NCBI GenBank assembly: GCA_015063845.1
Contig: SVTJ01000001.1
Span: forward strand, 186,001-250,000
DNA from: Oscillospiraceae bacterium
GTDB taxonomy: Bacteria > Bacillota > Clostridia > Oscillospirales > CAG-272
Direction of reading: 5' to 3'
DNA: 64,000 bases
Position 1 is the stretch's first letter. Each line of letters begins with the position of its first letter. The notes below the pieces were generated by a model, which saw only the letters and a list, made by a program, of their open reading frames with translations, searched no databases and was not told the DNA's origin. Shown here in pieces: positions 7,341 through 15,815 of this stretch. The translations under genes and the position numbers were made by a program.

Positions 7341-8267
7341 TTAGTTGTTACCTGTGAGCTTTGCAATCTCTTCAGCAAAGTTCTCTTCCTTCTTCTCGAT
7401 ACCCTCACCCTTTTCGTAGAGGCAGAAGGATACGATCTTGATGTCTCCACCAAGGGCTTTAGCGGTGTTCTTGGTGTATGTGCCAACAGTAATATCGTCT
7501 TCCTTAACGTATGCCTGCTCAACGAGGCAAACGCGCTCGTAGAACTTACCAAGACGACCTGTAACGATCTTCTCAAGGATAGAATCGGGCTTGTTAGCAT
7601 TCTTAGGATCGTTCTTCATCTGAGCGATAAGCACTGCCTTTTCCTCAGCAACTGCCTCAGCGGGAACATCCTCAATGTTAACGTACTGAGGAGGATTACC
7701 TGCAGCTATCTGAAGCGCAATGTTCTTTGCGTACTCAGCAAATCCGTCCTTATCAGCAACGTTTGTATCGAACTTAACGATAACACCTGTAGAGCCGAAG
7801 CCGTGAATGTAAGAGGAAGTAGTACCCTCAACAAGTACGAAACGGCGAACGGAGAGATTCTCCTTGATTACAGCGATCTGCTCGATAAGAGTCTGCTGTA
7901 CCGTAAGAGCTGTATCACAGTAATTTGTTGCGAGAAGCTCCTCAAGAGTAGCGGGCTTGTTTGCGATGATCGTTGTAAGAACACCTGTAACAAACTCCTT
8001 GAATGCATCGCTCTTTGCAGCGAAATCAGTCTCTGCGTTTACTTCAACCATTGCAGTGAAGCCGTCCTTTGTCATTATGTCAACACGACCCTCTGCAGCT
8101 ATACGACCAGCCTTCTTCTCAGCGGTTGCAAGTCCCTTCTCACGAAGGATCTTTACAGCAGCCTCAAAGTCACCGTCAGCTTCAACAAGTGCCTTCTTGC
8201 ACTCCATCATACCGAGACCGGTCTGAGCGCGAAGATTAGCAACGTCCTTTGCGGTAATATTAGCCAT
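7341..8267 (-). CDS. tsf: Translation elongation factor Ts
   Basis: Nucleotide exchange factor that regenerates EF-Tu-GTP from EF-Tu-GDP in the cytoplasm. At 308 residues it has the usual bacterial length. The N-terminal UBA-like helix bundle and its signature, 'LRAQTGLGMMECKKALVEAD' (about residues 13-32), are intact. So is the following 'AAVKILREKGL' helix and the TDFAAKSDAF segment (about 80-89), which is the conserved TDFVA-n motif contacting EF-Tu. It lies 38 bases downstream of rpsB, the ancestral bacterial pairing, and shares its promoter and terminator. The ribosome site is AAAGGAAAA before ATG 8267. Confidence 0.98.
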   Translation of the reverse strand: MANITAKDVANLRAQTGLGMMECKKALVEADGDFEAAVKILREKGLATAEKKAGRIAAEGRVDIMTKDGFTAMVEVNAETDFAAKSDAFKEFVTGVLTTIIANKPATLEELLATNYCDTALTVQQTLIEQIAVIKENLSVRRFVLVEGTTSSYIHGFGSTGVIVKFDTNVADKDGFAEYAKNIALQIAAGNPPQYVNIEDVPAEAVAEEKAVLIAQMKNDPKNANKPDSILEKIVTGRLGKFYERVCLVEQAYVKEDDITVGTYTKNTAKALGGDIKIVSFCLYEKGEGIEKKEENFAEEIAKLTGNN

Positions 8268-8305
8268 TTTACTATTTTCCTTTCAATTTTTAGATTGTTT
8301 GAGAA

Positions 8306-9043
8306 TTATTCAGCGTCTGCCTCAACAGCCTCTTCAACTGTCTCAGCCTCTGCGAGCTGCTCGCCCTGTCTACCCTCGATAACTGCATCAGCAAGTACAG
8401 AGGAGATGAGCTTAATAGCGCGGATTGCATCATCGTTACCGGGAATAACGTAATCAGCATCATCAGGATCACAGTTTGTATCAACGATAGCAACTACCGG
8501 AATACCGAGCTTCTTAGCCTCAAGAACTGCGTTTCTCTCCTTCTTGGGGTCAACTATGAAGATAGCTGCGGGAAGTGTATCCATGTTCTTGATACCGCCG
8601 TAGTTCTTCTCAAGGTCGAAGATCTCCTTCTGCTTTGCAGCAACTTCCTTCTTGGGGAGAAGATCGAACGTGCCATCTTCCTGCATCTTCTCAAGTGCAT
8701 TGAGACGACCGATGGAGCGCTTGATGGTCTTGAAGTTTGTCATCATACCGCCGGGCCAACGAACGTTTACGTAGTACATTCCGCAACGAGTTGCCTCTTC
8801 CTTGATAGCGTCAGCAGCCTGCTTCTTTGTTCCTACGAAAAGGATGTTACCGCCCTGTGCGGAGATGTCGCGAACGAAAGCATACGCCTCATCGAACTTC
8901 TTAACTGTCTTCTGAAGGTCAATGATGTAGATTCCGTTTCTTTCTGTGAAGATGTACTCCTGCATTTTGGGGTTCCATCTTCTTGTGTGGTGTCCAAAAT
9001 GAACGCCTGCTTCGAGAAGCTGTTTGATTGAGATAATAGACAT
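8306..9043 (-). CDS. rpsB: Small ribosomal subunit protein S2
   Basis: Protein S2 of the 30S subunit, 245 residues. The N terminus [20 protein letters not shown] with 'RRWNPKM' is diagnostic, as are '[12 protein letters not shown]' (about 67-78), '[10 protein letters not shown]' (about 95-104) and '[20 protein letters not shown]' (about 158-177). The C terminus is an acidic tail (about the last 30 residues, rich in Glu and Ala) of the sort that varies between species. ATG 9043 is chosen for the AAAGGAGG seven bases upstream; the frame remains open upstream, but that stretch would be leader RNA. First gene of the rpsB-tsf operon, with a strong promoter and a leader of about 120 bases. Confidence 0.98.
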   Translation of the reverse strand: MSIISIKQLLEAGVHFGHHTRRWNPKMQEYIFTERNGIYIIDLQKTVKKFDEAYAFVRDISAQGGNILFVGTKKQAADAIKEEATRCGMYYVNVRWPGGMMTNFKTIKRSIGRLNALEKMQEDGTFDLLPKKEVAAKQKEIFDLEKNYGGIKNMDTLPAAIFIVDPKKERNAVLEAKKLGIPVVAIVDTNCDPDDADYVIPGNDDAIRAIKLISSVLADAVIEGRQGEQLAEAETVEEAVEADAE

Positions 9044-9166
9044 TTTTATGTCCTCCTTTGGTTTTTTCCACCACATAGCAAGCGATTAATCCACCTAAGT
9101 GAAATCGCACCGCAGATGCCAATGTGTGTGTATTTTTTTATTTTGCGTGTAATCTCGTCACGCAAC
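9044..9166 (-). promoter_or_regulatory. rpsB mRNA leader, possible S2 autoregulatory element
   Basis: The stretch between the expected transcription start (about 9166) and rpsB is structured. It has a perfect 7-bp hairpin TTGCGTG/CACGCAA near the 5' end and a GCGATT/AATCGC helix closer to the gene. Ribosomal protein S2 represses its own operon through leader RNA in several bacteria, so this is a plausible regulatory leader. I do not recognise a specific Rfam consensus. Confidence 0.35.
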
Positions 9167-9172
9167 TGCAAT

Positions 9173-9201
9173 ATTATAACATATTATTAAATATCCTTCA
9201 A
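9173..9201 (-). promoter_or_regulatory. Promoter of rpsB-tsf
   Basis: On the minus strand TTGAAG (9201-9196), 17 bases, TATAAT (9178-9173), with TG one base before the -10. It lies about 130 bases before rpsB and is the only good promoter in the gap after ylmC. Confidence 0.85.
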
Positions 9202-9234
9202 GTGCATTTTTGCATATTTACAAAATGTTTACAA

Positions 9235-9525
9235 TTACCAGAAGCTTTTTCTCTTCTTACGTTTGTCGTCGGGGATAATGAACTCATTTCTGTCAAGGCG
9301 TACAAGTATTGCGTCCTCGCCGATACATTCTATTTTACACCATGGGATAATGATATCCTTTGACTGCCCGAAGCCTAAAAATCCCCCCTGCCCTTCTACT
9401 ATAAGAGCGGTTATTTTTCCGTCGCATGTATTGATCTCGAAATCCGTGGGGCACCCCAATCTGACACCGTCACAAAGATTTATTACTTCCTTATCTCTAA
9501 GCTCACAAGTATTAAATCTTTCCAA
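9235..9525 (-). CDS. YlmC/YmxH-family sporulation-associated PRC-barrel protein
   Basis: A 96-residue small protein of the YlmC/YmxH group, PRC-barrel-like proteins conserved in endospore-forming Firmicutes whose biochemical role is unknown. Typical features are the start 'ERFNTCELRDKEVINLCDG' (usual form: L-KEVINI-DG-KLG), the 'GCPTDFEINTCDGKITALIV' strand pair, the glycine-rich loop 'GFLGFGQSKDIIIPWCKIECIG', and a basic tail (DDKRKKRKSFW). The start is TTG 9525, nine bases after AAAGGAG; the overlapping ATG at 9531 is in another frame. The ribosome site is buried in the 3' arm of a 14-bp hairpin. Last gene of the long minus-strand run that begins with ruvC. Confidence 0.85.
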   Translation of the reverse strand: MERFNTCELRDKEVINLCDGVRLGCPTDFEINTCDGKITALIVEGQGGFLGFGQSKDIIIPWCKIECIGEDAILVRLDRNEFIIPDDKRKKRKSFW

Positions 9526-9530
9526 AACAT

Positions 9531-9575
9531 AAATCTCCTTTGCAATAGTTATTAAAACTTATGCAAAGGAGATTT
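9531..9575 (-). promoter_or_regulatory. Hairpin enclosing the ylmC ribosome-binding site
   Basis: Perfect 14-bp inverted repeat AAATCTCCTTTGCA (9531-9544) and TGCAAAGGAGATTT (9562-9575) with a 17-base loop that can add four more pairs. On the minus strand the 3' arm contains AAAGGAG, the Shine-Dalgarno of ylmC, so folding would hide it. No strong U-tract follows, so a terminator role alone is less likely. Confidence 0.7.
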
Positions 9576-9582
9576 TGCGTAT

Positions 9583-12291
9583 TCATTTCTTCTTGACGAT
9601 ACCGGTTATAATGCCCGTTACTCCAAATATCACGATAGGAATGAAGGAAAGAACAAAATACGCGATAGGATTTGAGGTCATTTTCATAAGGGCTCCAAGC
9701 GGTTCAATAAGGTGTATCAGTGCAACAAATACTATGATCCCCGCACATAAGGCAAGGTAAGCTTTGTCTTTAACTGCCTTTTCGATATTTTTGATGCCGC
9801 CAAATCTTACGAAATACAGTACTATTGGATGTAACCATAAAAGCGAGCAGAATAGATATTCGGTCTCATACAAATATGGTCCCATAAATCCAATATAGTC
9901 AACGACCAATGGACATACAATTGCGAATATACTCGCAACAAGTGTAGATATCCAAAGCGGTTTGTTGTTAGAAATATAGCTCCTGATCGAAAGATCACCG
10001 TTAACATTTACACGAGATGGCCTTTTATCAAGTGCGAACATCAAGAGAACAAGCATATCTATAACAAATCCGCAAATGGCAATATGTCTAGCATCCAATA
10101 CAGTCTCTCCAAAGAGCATAGGAAGTGCTACCATACATATACGAAGCAACTGAGTGCTCATTGCGTACGTAAAGAATGCGGACAGATTTCTTCTAACGAC
10201 TGCCGTTGCGGCGAATGCGTTTACAAGCGCCATAAGCCCTCCGCGCTTGTCTTTTGAGGGACGACGAATAAGAATATCCGCTTGCGAACGAACTGTCTGG
10301 ACACAGGACATGCTTGTAATTTCGCCTGATATATCAGTCTTTTCAAGCTCGTGTTGCGACGATGAGCCGAGTTTGCTGTTAACATCAGAACAAGATATAA
10401 ATACATCAGACGACTTGATCGCATTCTTAAAAGTATCCGAGAATGCAATGACGGCAACTCCCTGCTCTTTACTGTGGACGTGATTGATAAGCTCGCATAT
10501 ATCAAAATCATTAAGTCCGTAATATGTACCTATTTCGCCGAATTTATAAGTGATGGGCTTTGCTTGTTTTACAAAGTCTGCTTTCTGAGCTGAAACACCC
10601 GGGCGAGCATCGGCGGGAACGTCAAGCAGTGCGGATCTATAGCTGTTTGGAATAAACGATATAACGCTAACTCCGCGTTTTTTTAGCTCGTTGATAGCCT
10701 TTACTGAGCCTATGTCGGTTTTCTCACATAAAACGACCGCGCCTACAAAGCATCTGTCACCCAGTGCTCCGTTTGCAGACAAGGTGCTACGCGTAAATAT
10801 CAAAACCTTTTTACTGCTTGCAGCGTACATTTCGGCAGTATGGCGAAGCTTATCAACTCCGACGTTCGAAAGCGCTTGTACCGTACCGTTTACAATACTG
10901 TGTGTAACACTGCTGAGTAGATGCGTTCCCTCGGACACCTCGATAACGTAACCAAAGCCTCTGTCGGTATAATACACCCTATCGACGGGATCGGTTATGG
11001 TCGCTGATGAGAAAGATCTTACCTGGCATCGAATATTCAAAGCATCAACGTCAACGTTTGATTGGGCGAGGAACTGTGAAAGTCCTGTTTTATATCTGTT
11101 AGGCAGCAATATTCCAACGCTTACGGAATTATTGTCAGCGATGTTATATAAGGTAGCTGCCTCAAAAAGCAAGCTCAAGGACGGTGTTATTCGTGCGACC
11201 TGCTTTATCTCGCCCTCTACGTTGTATGCACCGTCGTAGTGCAGAACACCGTCTGTGACCGCACAACCGTCAAGCATAAAAACATACTTGACCGAGGATA
11301 GTCTATCAAGCGTTTCAGCAGTTCTTATAACGATAGGATTGGGCGCACTAAGGAGAAGCTTTGCCGCTCTTGCGTAAAATAATCTGCAAAGCGTAGTCGT
11401 AAGCTGTGTCAGCGATGATGCTGTTATGGCAAGCGCCGTTAAAAAGACTGATGAAAGTATAGAGGTTCCGCCGTTGATCCTGCTTATAACAAGACTTATA
11501 ACACAAAACGGTAGGATACACAGCATAGAAATAAAGCTGACTATTGAGCATACCTTTTTTATCTTTGTAAGTGCCTTGGGCGTTATATCGGGCTTTTGCT
11601 CAAAAATACCGCCTGTCTTTGCTCCGAGATACGTATATTTTCCCACGGCATAAACAATAGCTCTTGCGCTTCCGTTCTCTATTATAGAACCTGCATGAAT
11701 TATATTTGTAAGCTTAGTTGGGTCATTCCCGTCGTCTGGAAGCGTTCCGTTTGATTGTTTATTAAGAGAGACGTACTTGTTTTTATCCGTACGCATGAAA
11801 ACTCTGAGACGGTCCGAAGTAACAAGGCGAGCATCTGCACATACTACGTCACCCTTCTCAAGGATCATAACGTCACCCGGTACAAGCTCATCTGAAGCTA
11901 CACAATAAAGCTTTCCGCCTCGAATGACCTTGGCTGTTGGCATATAGTGTATTTGCATTTCCTCAAGTGAGCGTTGAGACCTATAATAGTAGACAAAGGA
12001 TACGCCAACGCTTATAACCGACACTAAAATTACAGATACTCCGATAGACTTTTCCTCGAACGGGAGACAAAGCAACGCAGCAATAAGGAGCATTATGAGA
12101 GCAAAATCTGAGAAGATCTCAGATAGCATTTTACCCGTTGATCTTCTACGCTTTATAAACAGCGAGCCCGTTCTTTGAGAGTAAAAGTTCCATGCAGAAC
12201 GAGCCGCCTTGCGGGACAGTCCCGAGGCGGCATTGGTTTTCAGTTTTTTCTCGACTTCACTCAAAGAGAGTGAAAACCATTTTTCGTTCAT
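9583..12291 (-). CDS. P-type ATPase-like membrane protein with degenerate catalytic motifs
   Basis: A 902-residue protein with the full domain order of a P2-type cation ATPase: N-terminal cytoplasmic part, helix pair, actuator domain ('LVPGDVMILEKGDVVCADARLV'-like region near residue 135), second helix pair, phosphorylation/nucleotide domains and C-terminal helices. The active-site signatures are eroded. The TGES loop is replaced by 'DKNKYVSL', and the PEGL helix by 'TASSLTQL'. The phosphorylation motif DKTGTLT is replaced by 'LDGCAVTDG' (Asp341 remains but Lys, Thr and Gly are gone). The hinge GDGxND is replaced by 'FSDTFKN'. I infer it cannot pump by the normal cycle and may be a structural or sensory pseudo-ATPase. 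The frame is intact and it follows the Clp gene by one base, so it is expressed, not decayed. Confidence 0.8.
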   Translation of the reverse strand: MNEKWFSLSLSEVEKKLKTNAASGLSRKAARSAWNFYSQRTGSLFIKRRRSTGKMLSEIFSDFALIMLLIAALLCLPFEEKSIGVSVILVSVISVGVSFVYYYRSQRSLEEMQIHYMPTAKVIRGGKLYCVASDELVPGDVMILEKGDVVCADARLVTSDRLRVFMRTDKNKYVSLNKQSNGTLPDDGNDPTKLTNIIHAGSIIENGSARAIVYAVGKYTYLGAKTGGIFEQKPDITPKALTKIKKVCSIVSFISMLCILPFCVISLVISRINGGTSILSSVFLTALAITASSLTQLTTTLCRLFYARAAKLLLSAPNPIVIRTAETLDRLSSVKYVFMLDGCAVTDGVLHYDGAYNVEGEIKQVARITPSLSLLFEAATLYNIADNNSVSVGILLPNRYKTGLSQFLAQSNVDVDALNIRCQVRSFSSATITDPVDRVYYTDRGFGYVIEVSEGTHLLSSVTHSIVNGTVQALSNVGVDKLRHTAEMYAASSKKVLIFTRSTLSANGALGDRCFVGAVVLCEKTDIGSVKAINELKKRGVSVISFIPNSYRSALLDVPADARPGVSAQKADFVKQAKPITYKFGEIGTYYGLNDFDICELINHVHSKEQGVAVIAFSDTFKNAIKSSDVFISCSDVNSKLGSSSQHELEKTDISGEITSMSCVQTVRSQADILIRRPSKDKRGGLMALVNAFAATAVVRRNLSAFFTYAMSTQLLRICMVALPMLFGETVLDARHIAICGFVIDMLVLLMFALDKRPSRVNVNGDLSIRSYISNNKPLWISTLVASIFAIVCPLVVDYIGFMGPYLYETEYLFCSLLWLHPIVLYFVRFGGIKNIEKAVKDKAYLALCAGIIVFVALIHLIEPLGALMKMTSNPIAYFVLSFIPIVIFGVTGIITGIVKKK

Positions 12292-12292
12292 T

Positions 12293-14602
12293 TTAAATAC
12301 ACTCTATTACCAATTTATTTTGTTTTCTGGAATATTTAAGAGAAGCACCGCAGATCGCTTGCGTATAGTCTGCTATGATGCGTTCTGCGAGAAGATCCTC
12401 AACGTTTGCGGTTATAAATCTTCTCATATTACGAGCACCGAACTTTTGTGAGTACGAGCTCGACGCAATAAACTTGACAGCCTCGCTTGAGTAATTGAAT
12501 TTAATTCCCTTCTCCTCAAGTGAGAGCTTAAGCTCACCGAGCATTATCTCTGCTATGCGCTCAAAGTCGGATACCGTCAATGAGTTAAAGGTGATTATCT
12601 CGTCAACACGGTTGATGAATTCGGGTCTGAGGAAATTGCTGAGTGCTTTCATGGTCTTATCTTCTCCGCGTGCGGTTTCATCTGCGTAAAATCCAACTGT
12701 GGCGGAAGAATTATCCGAGCCTGCGTTAGTAGTCATGACTATAACGGTATTCTCAAAATTCACTGTCTTTCCTCTAGCGTCCGTAATTCTGCCGTCATCA
12801 AGTATCTGAAGCAGAATATTGAGTACGTCGGGGTGCGCCTTTTCTATCTCATCAAACAAGACTACAGAATAAGGACGGCGTCTTATCTTTTCTGTGAGCT
12901 GTCCTGCCTCGTCAAATCCAACGTATCCGGGAGGCGCTCCGATTATTCTCGATACGGAATGCTTTTCCATAAACTCCGACATATCGAGACGGATAAGCGT
13001 TTCGGGGGAATGGAAAAGATCTGCTGCAAGTGTCTTTACAAGCTCTGTTTTACCAACACCCGTAGGTCCTGCGAATATAAACGAAACGGGCTTGCGCTTA
13101 TAGGATATACCTGCTCTGTTGCGCTTGATAGCTTTTGCCACGGCAGCAACAGCCTTATCCTGACCGATTATCTTCTTTTTCAGTCTGCCCTCGAGAGTAT
13201 CTATTTGCTCGTATTCGTTTTGTGAAATATCAGCAGCAGGAATACCCGTCCAAATTTCAATGACCTCGGCAATATCCGATTCAGTAAGCACAACGCTCTC
13301 GCAAGAGGGCTCGATTTCTCTGAGACGCTCGGACAGACCAAGCTCCTTTGACTTGATCGCAGCTATCTCCTCATAGCACTTTTGCGATGATTTTTCGTCC
13401 GACTGCGTTTGTGCTTCAAGTGTTTCTCTCTTATCCTTAAGAGACAGCAGCTCTTCGCGTATCTGCTGTGCCTCGTTAAGCACTGAGCTTGTTAGAGAAA
13501 GCTTGGAAGCGGCTTCGTCGAGCAGGTCTATCGCTTTATCTGGGAGATATCTGTCCATAATATATCTCTCGGACATAATAACAGCCCTGCGAGTTACGTT
13601 GTCGGGAATCTTTATCGAATGAAACTCCTCATAGTAATGCTTTATACCTTCAAGCATTTCGATAGTTTCGGCAATAGAAGGCTCGTTTACTGTAACTGGC
13701 TGGAATCTTCTTTCAAGCGCGGTATCCTTTTCGATATATTTGCGATACTCATTAAGCGTAGTAGCGCCGATTATTCTTATCTCACCTCTTGAAAGAGCGG
13801 GCTTTAGAATATTTGCGGCGTTTACACTGCCCTCCGCGTCTCCCGTACCAACAATGTTGTGCACTTCGTCGATAACAAGAATTACGTTGCCTGCTGCCTT
13901 TACGTCGTTAAGAAGTCCGAGAATACGAGACTCAAACTGACCTCTGAACTGAGTACCTGCTACGAGCGCGGTAAGGTCAACGAGATATATCTGGATCCCC
14001 TTGAGCTTGTAAGGTACGTTGTTGTCAGCTATTCGCTGAGCCAAGGCTTCGGCGATAGCAGTCTTTCCTACGCCCGGCTCACCGATAAGACACGGATTGT
14101 TCTTTTGACGGCGGCAAAGTATCTGAATAACTCTCTCCAGCTCCTTTTCCCGTCCTATTATACGGTCAAGTTTTCCGTCTGCCGCGCGCTTTGTAAGATT
14201 ACGGCAATAGGTATCAAGAAATTTATACTTTTTGGGAGTATCGGATGACTTCTTATTTTTATCTTTCGATTTTTGGGACGGATTTGGTGTGATAGGAATA
14301 CCCGCTTCGCCAAAGAGCTTCGGCATATCGATTGCAGGCGCACCTCCCTCCTCAAGATCATCGTTTTCGGTGGGAAGGTCGGACATATCCTGCATCATAT
14401 CACCAAGACTGTCTTCCATGGTCTCAAGCTGGTCGGGAGAAATACCAAATTGATTCATGACGTTTCCGAGCATGTTATCAACAGGGATTCCCATTTCCTT
14501 TGCACATTTTATGCAAAGACCTTCATTGAGCTTGTTTCCGTTTTCTAATTTTGTAACGAATATAACCGCCACTCTTTTGTGGCATCTTGAACACATTACC
14601 AT
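12293..14602 (-). CDS. Clp protease ATPase with N-terminal zinc finger (ClpE/ClpC type)
   Basis: A 769-residue Hsp100 unfoldase that should feed proteins to ClpP. In place of the double Clp-N repeat there is a short zinc-binding domain with Cys4, Cys7, Cys30 and Cys33 (MCSRCHKR ... EGLCIKCAKE), as in ClpE and McsA. A low-complexity linker to about residue 130 follows. The first AAA+ module has Walker A GEPGVGKTA (about 174) and the 'DEVHNIVG' Walker B. A coiled middle region (about 380-450) precedes the second AAA+ module with GPTGVGKTE (about 505), 'LFDEIEKAHPD' and a C-terminal domain. Both ATP sites look active. There is no clear ribosome site before ATG 14602 or the in-frame ATG 14596. 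It is coupled to the P-ATPase-like gene; clpP is not in the window. Confidence 0.9.
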   Translation of the reverse strand: MVMCSRCHKRVAVIFVTKLENGNKLNEGLCIKCAKEMGIPVDNMLGNVMNQFGISPDQLETMEDSLGDMMQDMSDLPTENDDLEEGGAPAIDMPKLFGEAGIPITPNPSQKSKDKNKKSSDTPKKYKFLDTYCRNLTKRAADGKLDRIIGREKELERVIQILCRRQKNNPCLIGEPGVGKTAIAEALAQRIADNNVPYKLKGIQIYLVDLTALVAGTQFRGQFESRILGLLNDVKAAGNVILVIDEVHNIVGTGDAEGSVNAANILKPALSRGEIRIIGATTLNEYRKYIEKDTALERRFQPVTVNEPSIAETIEMLEGIKHYYEEFHSIKIPDNVTRRAVIMSERYIMDRYLPDKAIDLLDEAASKLSLTSSVLNEAQQIREELLSLKDKRETLEAQTQSDEKSSQKCYEEIAAIKSKELGLSERLREIEPSCESVVLTESDIAEVIEIWTGIPAADISQNEYEQIDTLEGRLKKKIIGQDKAVAAVAKAIKRNRAGISYKRKPVSFIFAGPTGVGKTELVKTLAADLFHSPETLIRLDMSEFMEKHSVSRIIGAPPGYVGFDEAGQLTEKIRRRPYSVVLFDEIEKAHPDVLNILLQILDDGRITDARGKTVNFENTVIVMTTNAGSDNSSATVGFYADETARGEDKTMKALSNFLRPEFINRVDEIITFNSLTVSDFERIAEIMLGELKLSLEEKGIKFNYSSEAVKFIASSSYSQKFGARNMRRFITANVEDLLAERIIADYTQAICGASLKYSRKQNKLVIECI

Positions 14603-14639
14603 ATTTCAGCTTACACAGCGAGAGCAAGCATAGCTTGCG

Positions 14640-15224
14640 TTACTGTTCCTTTCGGATATTGTTTATTAATTTGCTTTGCTTGATTTCTTCTTTCTTCAAG
14701 TAAGAATAGTGTTTAACGTATGCAACAAGTGCAGCCAAAGCGAATATTACCGCAGGCGCAAAGACAAATACCGTGATCACAGGGTGCGCAGCAAGCGTGT
14801 CTTTGCATATTATCGCAACAGCTATCGTAGCGTAGAACAAACAAACGGCAAGCTTTCCGTACCATTTGCTCACTACGTTGACACTTCTTCTTTTTATAAC
14901 TATAAGTCCTATTATGAGCGTGAATATCTCCTTGACGAAGAACGGAATTACAAACCAGATAGGAACGATTTTTTTGATACAAAGGCTTACGAGAACCGTG
15001 CACTGCATCAGCTTATCGGCAAACGGATCGAGTATTTTTCCAAGGTTTGTTATCCAGTTGTTTCTTCTTGCGAGATAACCGTCAACTACGTCGGTAGCTC
15101 CCGCGATCAAAAAGATCAAAAGAGCTACATATATATTATCTACAATAAAAAATACGTATAAAAATACAAATACAAGAAGTATTCTAATTATTGACAAAAT
15201 GTTAGGTATATTTTTTAACTTCAT
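14640..15224 (-). CDS. pgsA: CDP-diacylglycerol-glycerol-3-phosphate 3-phosphatidyltransferase
   Basis: Membrane enzyme that makes phosphatidylglycerol phosphate from CDP-diacylglycerol and glycerol 3-phosphate, the first committed step to phosphatidylglycerol and cardiolipin. The 194 residues start with 'MKLKNIPNILSIIRILLV', the typical N terminus of PgsA. They contain the CDP-alcohol phosphotransferase signature DG-x2-AR-x8-G-x3-D-x3-D: DVVDGYLARR (45-54) followed by GKILDPFADK (61-70), with all metal-binding Asp residues present. About four to six membrane helices follow, then a basic C-terminal tail. Other CDP-alcohol transferases share the motif, but the N terminus and length favour PgsA. 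It lies within the ruvC-to-ylmC run, 37 bases before the Clp gene. Confidence 0.88.
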   Translation of the reverse strand: MKLKNIPNILSIIRILLVFVFLYVFFIVDNIYVALLIFLIAGATDVVDGYLARRNNWITNLGKILDPFADKLMQCTVLVSLCIKKIVPIWFVIPFFVKEIFTLIIGLIVIKRRSVNVVSKWYGKLAVCLFYATIAVAIICKDTLAAHPVITVFVFAPAVIFALAALVAYVKHYSYLKKEEIKQSKLINNIRKEQ

Positions 15225-15276
15225 CTATATGATCCTCTCAATCTATATGTTTGTTTTTTTGAATTCAGAGAGAATA

Positions 15277-15789
15277 TCAATTCAAATTTGCTACGAATTT
15301 CATTTTTTTATCGCTATTATGAGAGACATTTTTTCCAAGCTCATGTCCGTATCTTTTTACTCTCTGTAGCTTTATGATAGTGAATCGTGTGAACGAGAAT
15401 TTAAAACCTACGATAATAAATAACCCATCAAGTGCCCCAAGAAGTCTCGCGAGAAGTACTGAGCGAATATCACTGTTTATTTCCCCGTTTACAAATCTTG
15501 CGAGTTGTTTTAATATAACGAATAGCAGAACAAATACAACAGTCGTTCCTATTGTGGCGAGAAGACTTTCAATTATCTTGGCAACTACGGGAAAGTTAAA
15601 AAGATTTTTGTCGATCTTCTTTATGAACAACAAGATATTTTCCCCGTACCACGTACTAAATACGTATGATATCCAAATCGAAGTGGAGATTACAAAAAGC
15701 TTGGAATGTATTCGTACAGCCTTTGCTTCTACACACGAGACAATAAATGAAATTATAACGGCAAGTACCGCAAAATCTATCAAATGCAT
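15277..15789 (-). CDS. CvpA-like integral membrane protein
   Basis: A 170-residue protein with about four membrane helices: residues 3-20 (IDFAVLAVIISFIVSCVE), about 30-48, about 78-96 (TTVVFVLLFVILKQLARFV) and about 110-128. The last two resemble the CvpA pattern, in which a hydrophobic helix ends in '-LARFVN' and is followed by 'LLARLLGALDGLF' (family: WLDRLLGALLGL). A basic 40-residue tail follows. CvpA-type proteins are linked in enterobacteria to colicin V production and envelope robustness, but their molecular role is unresolved. The assignment rests on this pattern only. It lies 26 bases after the beta-propeller gene and 52 bases before pgsA, on the same strand. Confidence 0.5.
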   Translation of the reverse strand: MHLIDFAVLAVIISFIVSCVEAKAVRIHSKLFVISTSIWISYVFSTWYGENILLFIKKIDKNLFNFPVVAKIIESLLATIGTTVVFVLLFVILKQLARFVNGEINSDIRSVLLARLLGALDGLFIIVGFKFSFTRFTIIKLQRVKRYGHELGKNVSHNSDKKMKFVANLN

Positions 15790-15815
15790 ATTACCAAGCT
15801 CCTTTCAAAAATTGT

